DNA of 36,946 nucleotides, taken from contig DATLTB010000138.1 of NCBI GenBank assembly GCA_035533815.1, positions 1 to 36,946 on the forward strand, read 5' to 3'. The translations under genes were made by a program, and so were the position numbers. This DNA is from JANWKA01 sp035533815. GTDB taxonomy: Bacteria > Bacteroidota > Bacteroidia > Chitinophagales > Chitinophagaceae. Positions 8,431 to 16,568 of the stretch are shown in pieces; positions within the stretch are counted from its first letter, which is position 1, and every line of letters starts with the position of its first letter. Below the pieces are notes generated by a model, which was not told the origin of the DNA, ran no database searches, and saw only the letters and a program-made list of their open reading frames with translations.

Positions 8431-9666
8431 ATGTCTCGTAAGCTTTGGTTTATCATGGTCCTGATGCTCCCTGCCTGCGGGCTTCCGCACCGGCAGGCCA
8501 TTGTCCAGGCATCACCAGGCTTGCCTACGGTTACTAGGAAGCCTGATTATTATTATACCTGTGATATGCATCCGCAGATCCATTCGGGAAAGCCGGGAAA
8601 TTGCCCGATTTGTGGCATGCCCTTGGTTAAAGTGATGGATAGCACCGGCCGGATAGCTACCGGAAATTCCATCCGGCTTACCCCGGCCCAACAGCTGATT
8701 GCCGGGATTCGGGTAGTTACGGTGGGTATTGGCCGCCTGCAGGCCGGGAATTTACTTTCCGGATCCACCACCGAAGATCCACGCTCAACGAGGGTGATCA
8801 GTGCAAGGTTCAGCGGACGGATTGATCATTTATATGCCCGCAATCCGGGCCAGTATATCCGAAAAGGTCAGCCCCTGTATGCCATATACAGCCAGGACCT
8901 GTTATCCGCCGAGCAGGATTACCTGAACTTATTACAGGAGCCGGTCCTTTTGGGAGGAACGGCCGGAAGGATTAAAGATATTCGGGAAGGACTTGAACGC
9001 AGGCTCAAACTATGGGGACTTACACCTGATCAGATCCAGGACCTGGGAACCATCCCCAGGATTACCGGAAATGTGACCGTGTTCAGCGACCAGTCCGGAA
9101 TCCTCGTTTCCAGGCTGAAACAGGAAGGAGAATATGTCCAGCAGGGAGAAGGGGTGCTGGACCTGGAAAGCCTGGATCATATCTGGGTACGAGCTCGGCT
9201 ATATGGGGGAGGAGCGGGGTTACTGGCGCATAAACATACTTCCTTCCGGGTAATTATCGGGGGCATGGAAGATACCCTGGTTGGGAAACAGGTGTTTGAT
9301 GACCCGGTCATCCGGGAAGGGGGAAGGGTGGGCATGATCACCCTATCTGTTAATAATATGGCAGGTAAGATCCTTCCGGGAATGATGGCGTATATTCAGG
9401 TCAACCAGGAATCCGGAAATAGGGGAGTTATTTTACCGGCATCGGCAATCATGGAGAACCAGGGGAAAAACATGGTATGGATCAGGGACCCTGGAGGCGT
9501 GTTTACCATGCGACAGGTAAATACCGGAAAATCCGGTTCCGGGGAAATCCAGATAAGCGAAGGGCTTGTGCCGGGGGAGGTAGTCGTGGTGTCCGGTTCC
9601 TATATGCTGAATAGTGAATATTCCCTGAAATACGGGGACCAGGCCAAAATGAATATGCCGATGTAA
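8431..9666 (+). CDS. RND efflux periplasmic adaptor, CusB type, lipoprotein (second copy)
   Basis: This 411-residue protein has a short signal peptide with lipobox 'LMLPAC' (C16). Its heavy-metal-binding module has C44-D-M-H-P and C58-P-I-C-G-M. The adaptor core includes 'ISARFSGRIDHLYARNPGQY', 'PLYAIYSQDLLSAEQDYLNL' and the C-terminal 'VVVSGSYMLNSEYSL'. It is clearly of the same family as the preceding gene but differs in most positions, so it is an old paralogue and not a recent duplication. Two adaptors with one pump may assemble as a heteromeric ring, or one may act as a metal-delivery protein; this is inference. Neither copy carries the C-terminal DUF3347 domain that some family members have; that domain is encoded as a separate protein two genes downstream. 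Confidence 0.87.
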   Translation: MSRKLWFIMVLMLPACGLPHRQAIVQASPGLPTVTRKPDYYYTCDMHPQIHSGKPGNCPICGMPLVKVMDSTGRIATGNSIRLTPAQQLIAGIRVVTVGIGRLQAGNLLSGSTTEDPRSTRVISARFSGRIDHLYARNPGQYIRKGQPLYAIYSQDLLSAEQDYLNLLQEPVLLGGTAGRIKDIREGLERRLKLWGLTPDQIQDLGTIPRITGNVTVFSDQSGILVSRLKQEGEYVQQGEGVLDLESLDHIWVRARLYGGGAGLLAHKHTSFRVIIGGMEDTLVGKQVFDDPVIREGGRVGMITLSVNNMAGKILPGMMAYIQVNQESGNRGVILPASAIMENQGKNMVWIRDPGGVFTMRQVNTGKSGSGEIQISEGLVPGEVVVVSGSYMLNSEYSLKYGDQAKMNMPM

Positions 9667-9685
9667 CCAGGTTTTTGGACCTGAA

Positions 9686-10912
9686 ATGAAGCAGATAAAC
9701 TTATCGGAAATGATTATTATCAAGTTCATCAGGGAATTGGTTAATATGACCTGGGACATTCTATGGCCCCTTGCATTCGGGTTCATCCTTTCCGCAGTTA
9801 TCCGAGCTTTTGTTCCTGCTTCAGCGGTAAGTTCAAAAATGGGTAAAAACGACCTGAAGGGCCTTGGATTGGCCGGGATCTTCGGAGCAGTCTCTTCTTC
9901 CTGCTCTTATGCTGCAGCCTCCATGGGGCGCTCCCTGATCATTAAGGGAGCCACCTGGTCCAATGCGGTGGCATTTATGATTGCCAGCACCAACCTGGTT
10001 TTTGAGATTTCCCTGGTGATCATATCCCTGCTGGGCTGGGTTTTTTTTGGCGGCGAGATCCTGGGTGGCCTGCTCTTCATGGCCCTGGGAGCCTGGCTGA
10101 TCAGGGTCATGATCAGTAAAAATGCCCGGCAACAGGCCATGGATATCATCCATCATAATGAAACCGGGAAAGATCTCCACACCGGGCATAGCACAGCAAA
10201 AATGACTGATTCCCAACACCATTCAACCCCTGGGGATGAACATAAACAAGCCCAGCCACATCATCATCCTGTTTTAGAAAATACCTTGTCAGGAGACCGG
10301 TTATCCAAATGGAGGAAGCGGTTGAAAAATGCGAGCGGCTTTTTTTATATGGATGTGAGCATGGTGGGTAAGGATATCCTGCTGGGTATTTTCGTATCGG
10401 CCTTATTGGGAGTGGTTGTGCCAGTTCAGTTCTGGAGGACCCTTTTCCTGCAGGATAATACCAGCATGCCGGTGATCGTCATTATCATCTGGAATGCGTT
10501 GATGGGCATATTGGTGGCTATATTTGCTTTTGTATGTTCTGTGGGTAATATCCTGCTGGGCGCCGTATTATGGCAGGGGGGGATCAGCTTTGGAGGGGTG
10601 ATGGCTTTTATTTTGTCGGATATGGTGACCATTCCCATGCTGCTGGTCTACAGAAAATATTACGGACAGGCGATGATGTGGAAGCTTTTGAGGATCATGT
10701 CCCTGGCCATACTGGTAACGGCAGTTGCCGTGGAACTGTTATTCAGGTGGTCGGGATGGATCCCCACGCATCACAGGAACCTGGTATCCATGCAGGAAAT
10801 TGGGATATACTGGGATTATAAAACCCTGCTCAACCTGGTATTCCTGGTGGTGGCACTGACCGGGTTCCTATGGGGAAGGATGCAGATGAAACAGGGGATG
10901 GCACATGAATAA
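9686..10912 (+). CDS. Permease of the ArsP/YraQ (PF03773, UPF0718) type with His-rich loop
   Basis: This 408-residue membrane protein has about eight hydrophobic segments in two halves. The first half contains 'AVSSSCSYAAASMGRSL' (S70-A77, C73) and the second 'FVCSVGNILLGAVLW', both matching the paired Ser/Cys-containing helices of the ArsP_1 permease family. ArsP exports trivalent organoarsenicals; relatives in copper islands have no proven substrate. A cytoplasmic or periplasmic loop at about residues 156-194 holds ten histidines (among them H156-H157, H178-H179 and H192-H194) and could bind or gate metal. The gene lies 19 bases after the second adaptor and 33 bases before the DUF3347 gene, so it belongs to the copper operon. 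Metal-ion transport is likely; copper as substrate is inference from position. Confidence 0.8.
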   Translation: MKQINLSEMIIIKFIRELVNMTWDILWPLAFGFILSAVIRAFVPASAVSSKMGKNDLKGLGLAGIFGAVSSSCSYAAASMGRSLIIKGATWSNAVAFMIASTNLVFEISLVIISLLGWVFFGGEILGGLLFMALGAWLIRVMISKNARQQAMDIIHHNETGKDLHTGHSTAKMTDSQHHSTPGDEHKQAQPHHHPVLENTLSGDRLSKWRKRLKNASGFFYMDVSMVGKDILLGIFVSALLGVVVPVQFWRTLFLQDNTSMPVIVIIIWNALMGILVAIFAFVCSVGNILLGAVLWQGGISFGGVMAFILSDMVTIPMLLVYRKYYGQAMMWKLLRIMSLAILVTAVAVELLFRWSGWIPTHHRNLVSMQEIGIYWDYKTLLNLVFLVVALTGFLWGRMQMKQGMAHE

Positions 10913-10945
10913 TATTTAATATTTAGCAAAAAGTTCATTATAAAA

Positions 10946-11452
10946 ATGAATTATTCACCTTTAAATCCATATAAAATGACCACTATTTCGTTTCCTAAAA
11001 AAGCCACCTTGATCATGATGATGGCTACATTCATCATGTTGGCCCAGTTCCGGGTGTCCGCTGCCTCAGCGCCTTCCGGTCTGTCCGAAGCCTACACGCA
11101 GTATCATGCCTTACAGCTGGCACTCGCGGGGGACAATGCCATGGCAGCTCAGAAAGCCGCTATTGATTTGAAAGCAGACCTGAAAGATATCAGGGGAGCG
11201 GGCAAGGCCCTGAGTGCAGCCACCGGTATTGCAGGCACCCAGGTTATCACCACCCAGCGTAAATGGTTCAGTTCGCTCAGTACGGATATGATGGCCCTGC
11301 TGAAGGCCCATGTCCCAAAGGGGAGCATGATCTATGTGCATTACTGCCCCATGGCTAAGGCATACTGGCTTAGCAACAGCAAGACGATAAAGAATCCATA
11401 TTACGGACAAAAAATGTCGGATTGCGGAAGTACCACTGGCATGATCATGTAA
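10946..11452 (+). CDS. DUF3347 periplasmic copper-binding protein
   Basis: The protein has 168 residues from ATG 10946, or 158 from ATG 10976; the latter gives a shorter, more usual signal peptide ('MTTISFPKKATLIMMMATFI', cut near 'VSAAS'). The mature protein is a helical DUF3347 domain: 'YHALQLALAGDNAMAAQKAA' at the start, and the family's C-terminal signature 'YVHYCPMAKAYWLSNSKTIK' then 'NPYYGQKMSDCGS', with conserved His, Cys, Met and a second Cys. DUF3347 domains often occur fused to CusB-type adaptors or as free periplasmic proteins in copper loci, and are thought to carry Cu. Here it is free-standing between the permease and the multicopper oxidase, 19 bases from the latter. Confidence 0.85.
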   Translation: MNYSPLNPYKMTTISFPKKATLIMMMATFIMLAQFRVSAASAPSGLSEAYTQYHALQLALAGDNAMAAQKAAIDLKADLKDIRGAGKALSAATGIAGTQVITTQRKWFSSLSTDMMALLKAHVPKGSMIYVHYCPMAKAYWLSNSKTIKNPYYGQKMSDCGSTTGMIM

Positions 11453-11471
11453 TCTGGCCAATTAACTAAAA

Positions 11472-13847
11472 ATGATCAAATGGATTTTGCGACAGGAATA
11501 CGTTTCCTGTGCAGTGTTTGTGTTGTGTTTTTTTTTAAGTGGAATCGCATCCGGTCAGCGGAAGATCCGGGAATACCATCTGACCATACAGGACAAGATG
11601 ATCAATATCACGGGTAAACCGGTGATGGGGATCGGGGTGAATGATTCCTTCCCTGGTCCCACCCTGTATTTCAGGGAGGGGGATTCGGCGGTCATCAGCA
11701 TAACCAATCAGATGAAGATGGAAAGCTCCATTCATTGGCACGGCATTTTACTGCCTAACTACATGGATGGGGTACCCTACCTGACTTCTCCCCCGATTGA
11801 ACCCGGGAAAACGTTCACGGTCAGGTTCCCGGTGATCCAAAGCGGTACTTACTGGTACCATTCTCACAGTATGCTCCAGGAACAAAGCGGTCTTTACGGC
11901 GCTATTGTCATTTATCCCAAAAAGGAAATCAGGCATTATAACCGGGATATCGTGCTTGTCCTTTCTGACTGGACCAATGAAAAACCCCGCCATGTGCTGA
12001 ACAATCTCAAACGCAATACGGAGTGGTATGCGATCCGGAAAGGACAGCCCCAGAGCCTGAACCGGGTGTTATCCCATCATGGATTGGGGGAGCGGATCAA
12101 GATGGCCTGGCAAAGAATGCCCCCCATGGATATATCGGATGTGTTTTACAACAGTTTTCTGACCAATGGCGATAGTGTGCTGCATTTCCCTGAAGTATTT
12201 CCGGGGGAACATATCCGGCTCCGGGTCATTGATGGTTCTTCATCCACTTTTTTCCACCTTCAATATTCAGGTGGACAAATGAAAATAATTTCTGCTGACG
12301 GGCAGGATGTGAAACCGGTACAGGTGGATCGGATGCTTATAGGTATTGCAGAAACCTATGATTTGGTGATCACCATTCCCGGAAATGGCCAATACGAACT
12401 AAGGGCAACCGCTCAGGATGGCTCCGGCCATACTTCCGTATATTTCGGGAAAGGCAAACTTTTCCCGGCTCCCGAACTTCCAGGACCGGACCTGTTTCAT
12501 ATGATGGGGGTGATGATGCAGGGCATGGGGGGAATGAAAATGAAAATGGATGGCATGAATATGAGCATGAGCAATAAACTGATGACAAGGGAAATGCCCT
12601 ATATTCAAAAAGATTCCATTGATGAGGAGGATTTAAATATAGCTGGCTCTGGGAGTATGCAGATGCCGGGAATGGATATGGATGGAATGCAAGGTATGAA
12701 CATGAAGGGGATGGACAGTTCGAAAATACCGGGAATGGAAGGGATGATTGTGCCTGCTGATACAGGTCATCCGGAAATGAAATCAAGGGAAAATAAAATG
12801 AATGGAATGAATGGGGATTCCATGGACAGTAATGGCGGGGGAACTAAAACTACTATTTTCAATTACGATATGCTCAGGTCACTTCATCCTACTACCCTGG
12901 ATACTTCCGGTCATCTGGTTCGGGACCTGACTTTCAACCTGACCGGAACCATGTGGCGATATATATGGACTATCAATGATAAAACGCTTTCCCAGGACGA
13001 TTCAATCCGGGTCGACCCCGGTGAAATATTACGGATTAAACTTGTCAATGAAACGATGATGTACCACCCCATGCACCTGCATGGCCACCTGTTCCGGGTA
13101 TTGAATGTCAACGGGGATTATTCCCCGCTTAAACATACGGTCATCGTTCCACCCATGCATACCGTTACTATAGAATTTGAAGCCAATGAGTATCCGGGTG
13201 CCTGGTTTTTCCACTGTCATGTGCTTTATCATATGATGGCAGGCATGGCCAGGGTGTTCCAGTATAGCAATTATGTCCGGGACAGCAGCCTGGCAAAATA
13301 TCCGGTGAGGAATGCATTGCAGGATGATAATGCCTGGTTTTTCTGGGGAAATGGCACGCTGAATTCAAACATGGGCGAGTTGAACCTCATGTATTCCAAC
13401 AGGAGGAATGCGTTCACTTATACCGGTGATGCGGGCTGGTGGAAACCTTATAATAAAAATGAGGAAGAATTATCCTATGAATATTTTCTCACTCCCTATT
13501 TAAGGCCATATGCAGGAGTCGTCACCTCCAACAAACCAGAATACCTGGATTATTTTAGCAAAAGGAAGGAAACCAAACCTACTCAGGATACCAGGGCATT
13601 AATAGGAGTACGTTTCCTGCTCCCATTATTCATCAATGCAGACCTGCGGGTGGATAGCCGGGCGCATGTCCGGCTGCAACTAGCGGGAGAAACCTGGCTT
13701 TTTCCCCGAATATGGATGCATTATATGTGGAACACCGATGAGGAATTTGGGGTGAATCTGGAGTACCGGTTCTCCCAATATGTTTCAGTCAATGCAGGGT
13801 ACCATTCTGATTACCATTGGGGGGGCGGCCTCCTGGTCCGATTCTAA
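11472..13847 (+). CDS. Multicopper oxidase (CopA type) fused to a CopB-like C-terminal domain
   Basis: This 791-residue exported protein has a signal peptide ending near 'GIASGQ'. The cupredoxin domains carry all four copper motifs: H88-W-H90, H130-S-H132, H532-P-M-H535-L-H537-G-H539, and H581-C582-H583 followed by H587 and M592 (type 1 axial ligand). It should therefore be an active laccase-like or cuprous oxidase that converts Cu(I) to less toxic Cu(II). Residues about 344-450 are a Met-rich insert with many M-x-G-M repeats, as in CueO/CopA-type copper-tolerance enzymes. After about residue 605 the sequence changes to alternating beta strands ('MGELNLMYSNRRNAFTYTGD', 'YEYFLTPYLRPYAGV', 'LEYRFSQYVSVNAGYHSDY') ending in F791, resembling the CopB/PcoB outer-membrane barrel. 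This would tether the oxidase to the outer membrane. Last gene of the copper operon. Confidence 0.88.
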   Translation: MIKWILRQEYVSCAVFVLCFFLSGIASGQRKIREYHLTIQDKMINITGKPVMGIGVNDSFPGPTLYFREGDSAVISITNQMKMESSIHWHGILLPNYMDGVPYLTSPPIEPGKTFTVRFPVIQSGTYWYHSHSMLQEQSGLYGAIVIYPKKEIRHYNRDIVLVLSDWTNEKPRHVLNNLKRNTEWYAIRKGQPQSLNRVLSHHGLGERIKMAWQRMPPMDISDVFYNSFLTNGDSVLHFPEVFPGEHIRLRVIDGSSSTFFHLQYSGGQMKIISADGQDVKPVQVDRMLIGIAETYDLVITIPGNGQYELRATAQDGSGHTSVYFGKGKLFPAPELPGPDLFHMMGVMMQGMGGMKMKMDGMNMSMSNKLMTREMPYIQKDSIDEEDLNIAGSGSMQMPGMDMDGMQGMNMKGMDSSKIPGMEGMIVPADTGHPEMKSRENKMNGMNGDSMDSNGGGTKTTIFNYDMLRSLHPTTLDTSGHLVRDLTFNLTGTMWRYIWTINDKTLSQDDSIRVDPGEILRIKLVNETMMYHPMHLHGHLFRVLNVNGDYSPLKHTVIVPPMHTVTIEFEANEYPGAWFFHCHVLYHMMAGMARVFQYSNYVRDSSLAKYPVRNALQDDNAWFFWGNGTLNSNMGELNLMYSNRRNAFTYTGDAGWWKPYNKNEEELSYEYFLTPYLRPYAGVVTSNKPEYLDYFSKRKETKPTQDTRALIGVRFLLPLFINADLRVDSRAHVRLQLAGETWLFPRIWMHYMWNTDEEFGVNLEYRFSQYVSVNAGYHSDYHWGGGLLVRF

Positions 13848-13867
13848 AAATCAATAAAGTCAAACAA

Positions 13868-13892
13868 TGCACCCCAAAATGTGTGGAGTGCA
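13868..13892 (+). terminator. Weak hairpin after the multicopper oxidase
   Basis: TGCACCCC and GGAGTGCA pair except for one C-A mismatch around a nine-base loop. A G-run follows, not a T-run, so it is at best a weak end signal for the copper operon. Confidence 0.2.
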
Positions 13893-13919
13893 AGGGGGGG
13901 TATTATACTAATTTATTTA

Positions 13920-13951
13920 TACAGATCTGACTATCTTATGTCAGATCTGTA
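13920..13951 (+). repeat. Perfect 12-bp inverted repeat before a dead ATPase gene
   Basis: TACAGATCTGAC (13920-13931) and GTCAGATCTGTA (13940-13951) are exact reverse complements around the loop TATCTTAT. The loop plus the next base (TATCTTATG) recurs at 13959-13967, where its ATG is the start codon of the ATPase gene. An ATG inside the hairpin also opens a four-codon frame (13938-13952). There is no T-run after it. It could be an operator, a translational hairpin, or a small repeat element. Confidence 0.7.
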
Positions 13952-13964
13952 ATGTATTTATCTT

Positions 13965-15125
13965 ATGATCGCCAGAATAGCAGAAAAACTGGTTCGCTCT
14001 TATATCAGGCAGTTTAGTGCATTGGCCATTGTCGGATCCAGGCAGAGTGGAAAAATAACCCTGGCTAAAAAAGTGTTCCCTCATAAAGAATATGTATCCC
14101 TTGAAAATCCGGATGAACGACTCCTGGGAGCAACGGACACCCGGGCTTTTCTGGTCCGTTTCACCAAAGGCGCAATCCTGGATGAGGTCCAAAACGTTCC
14201 AAGTTTATTCAGCTATTTGCAACAGGTGTTGGATGAAAACCCAAAGGAAGGGTTGTTCATTCTTATCGGTAGCAATAATTTTCTGCTTCACCAGTCGATT
14301 TCTCAGACACTTGCAGGACGCTAAGGGTTTGTAGAACTGCTGCCACTTAGTTTAGTAGAAATACAGGGATTTGGCAAGCAATATAGATCAACCAATAATC
14401 TGATATTTCATGGTTGTTACCCTGAAATATATGACAAAATGCGTAAACCTGGGGTTTGGCTCCCTGCTTATATTCGTACTTATGTGGAGCGGGATGTAAA
14501 ATTGTTGCGTAATATTGAAAATTCCCTTTTATTCAATCGTTTTCTTCAATGGTGTGCCGGCCGTGCAGGACAACAGGTAAATGTTGCTGCGCTAAGTAAA
14601 GAAAGTGGGATAGATGTGAGAACAGTCAATGCGTGGCTGGGGATTTTACAAAGCAGTTATATCATTCATCTCTTGCCTCCCTATTTCAAAAATTTTAATA
14701 AGCGCATTGTAAAAACCCCGAAATTATATTTTATTGAAACCGGGCTTGCTTGTTTCCCCTTGAGTATACATTCAGAAAAAGAATTGAGCTTATCTCATTT
14801 CCGAGGAGCATTATTTGAGAATTATGTGATAATGGAAATATTCAAGAAAAAGTACAACAGTGGATCCAATAACCAGTTGTATTACTGGCGTGATAACAAT
14901 GGGTTAGCGGTGGATTTGTTGATTGATACAGGCAGCAGGTTATTACCTGTAGAAATCAAATCTGCCCAGACATTTCAGAAAGAATACCTGCATGCTATAA
15001 ATAAATGGAATGGCTTCAGAGGAAATAAAGGCGGACTGCTATGATATGATGGGGAGATGGAATTGAAGAGGGTTAATGGTATCCAGATTCAAAACTGGAG
15101 AACCATTAAAGACTTGAAAGTTTAA
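13965..15125 (+). pseudogene. AAA_14 / DUF4143 ATP-binding protein, inactivated
   Basis: One reading frame runs 13965-15125 with two internal stops, TAA 14322-14324 and TGA 15042-15044, and matches a full-length AAA_14 + DUF4143 protein. The N-terminal part has the P-loop G24-S-R-Q-S-G-K-I-T, where the family has G-K-T/S-T: residue 31 is Ile, which would impair Mg-ATP binding. Walker B is 'AILDEVQ' (D73, E74), followed by 'LIGSNNFLL' and 'LAGR'. The sequence continues after the first stop with 'GFVELLPLSLVEIQGF' and the DUF4143 domain 'AYIRTYVERDVKLLRN', 'LYFIETGLACFPL', 'GALFENYVIMEI', 'YYWRDNNGLAVDLLI', 'LLPVEIKSAQTF'. After the second stop it ends 'YDGEMELKRVNGIQIQNWRT'. Three independent lesions show it is no longer functional. 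The family is common in Bacteroidota, with poorly known function. Confidence 0.88.
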
Positions 15126-15750
15126 CCTGGGGGCCTGCTTCAAACCGCAAAGAAAAAAGCTGGATTTTCAGGGCGCTTTATTGAAAATTCTTTATTGATT
15201 TTTATTATGGTTGATAAAGCTATTTCTGGAAGGGCCAGGTTATCTCATTGATTTTATCACTAAATATACTCGAACTCCTCTCATTATTTGACAGTTACCA
15301 CCTTTGATTGTATTTTCTTAGAAAGAAGTAAATTCTTTTATTAAGTTTTCCCAATAGTTAAGTTAAACTGCCCAAAATGCGAGATCGGAACAAATTCCCA
15401 GGTTGAAGATTTGAATGAATAGTATATATCGCAGGAAGCCAACAGTAGGGTTAATTTGTATGTAAAAGGGAGTTATTGGAAAAACTTGGGATTAAAAAAT
15501 CGGTTTAAATCAGGTATTAATACGGTCTTATTTCAGCAGAACTACGCTATCCATCGGGGTTTCCGTGAATTAATTTTGTTCGGTTAAAATAGCAGGGAAT
15601 TCAATGGAAAATGGATTTACCGGGACCTGTCAGAATGAAAGAGTGGCTTATAGGCGGAAGGATTAATGACTGAGAAGTTTTTCAGATTAAGGAACATGTC
15701 CTGCTTATCATTTGTAATTATTTTTTATTCACTCATAAAATTCTATCTCT
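15126..15750. other. Intergenic stretch with a possible coding remnant
   Basis: No intact gene is visible. One open stretch without a start codon (15423-15587, plus strand) reads like part of a beta-strand-rich outer-membrane protein, with 'NLYVKGSYWKNLGLKNRFKS' and 'FQQNYAIHRGF'. I cannot assign a family. The rest is A/T-rich and unstructured. Confidence 0.4.
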
Positions 15751-16335
15751 ATGCGCTATTTGAAATCTTTGATCCCGGTACTGATACTCGCTGTATTAAT
15801 ACTGGTATCATGCACTAAAGCTGGTCCTCAGGGTCCGGCAGGAAATACAGGCGGCACCGGCCCACAGGGTCCCGCAGGCCCACAAGGCAATCAGGGCCCT
15901 GCTGGAAACGCAAATGTCATTTATTCGAACTGGACGGACTTTAATATCGCTAACTGGTCAGGATCGATGAATGAATTTAGTTTAACCATCAGGCAATACC
16001 CCATTGCAGAAACTAAAATTACCAATAACATTCTCGATAGTGCATTGGTCCTGGTGTATGTAAAATTCATTGGAATCCCCACTCCCCAGGCCCTACCGTT
16101 AATTGATCCCATTACCATTGCCAAACCGCAATATTTAGGTGATGAACTGAGTTCAGGTGAAATAATTATTGTTTTTTATGATATTAACGATACTAATGAT
16201 CCGGGTACTTTTGGAACCGGAAACGAATACAGGTATATTATCATTCCTGGCAGTGCACTGGCCAGACGGTCTTCTCCAGGTCCGGACTATAAGGATTATC
16301 AGGCTGTGTGCACCTATTATGGGATCCAGCAATGA
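15751..16335 (+). CDS. Collagen-repeat lipoprotein
   Basis: The 194-residue protein begins with a lipoprotein signal peptide (lipobox 'LVSC', C21). From residue 25 there are ten Gly-X-Y triplets with Gly at every third position from G25 to G52 ('GPQGPAGNTGGTGPQGPAGP' and on), rich in P, Q, A and N: a short collagen-like triple helix. A roughly 140-residue globular domain follows and ends with 'YRYIIIPGSALARRS', then 'DYKDYQAVCTYYGI', a pattern I recognise from a common class of Bacteroidota collagen-tailed surface lipoproteins. The trimeric stalk would hold the globular head away from the outer membrane. Its function is not known. It is 233 bases upstream of the cytolysin-family gene on the same strand; whether they are related in function is not shown. 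Confidence 0.8.
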   Translation: MRYLKSLIPVLILAVLILVSCTKAGPQGPAGNTGGTGPQGPAGPQGNQGPAGNANVIYSNWTDFNIANWSGSMNEFSLTIRQYPIAETKITNNILDSALVLVYVKFIGIPTPQALPLIDPITIAKPQYLGDELSSGEIIIVFYDINDTNDPGTFGTGNEYRYIIIPGSALARRSSPGPDYKDYQAVCTYYGIQQ

Positions 16336-16568
16336 GATTGCGGAAATGGAAAGCGGGCCAGAGTAACTGAAGGCACAGGTAGTATTTTATCTGGAACCTT
16401 TCATGGAAATTTTTCTTTGCAGTAAAGCGACAATGAACGAAGGATTTTATTCAATATGGGAAAAGGGATTTCCAGTATAGATTTCTACCCTTTGTCATCT
16501 TTATCATGATGACAATAATGGATAGTCCAATAGATCATTATTTATGGAAATTATGAATAATCTATTTT

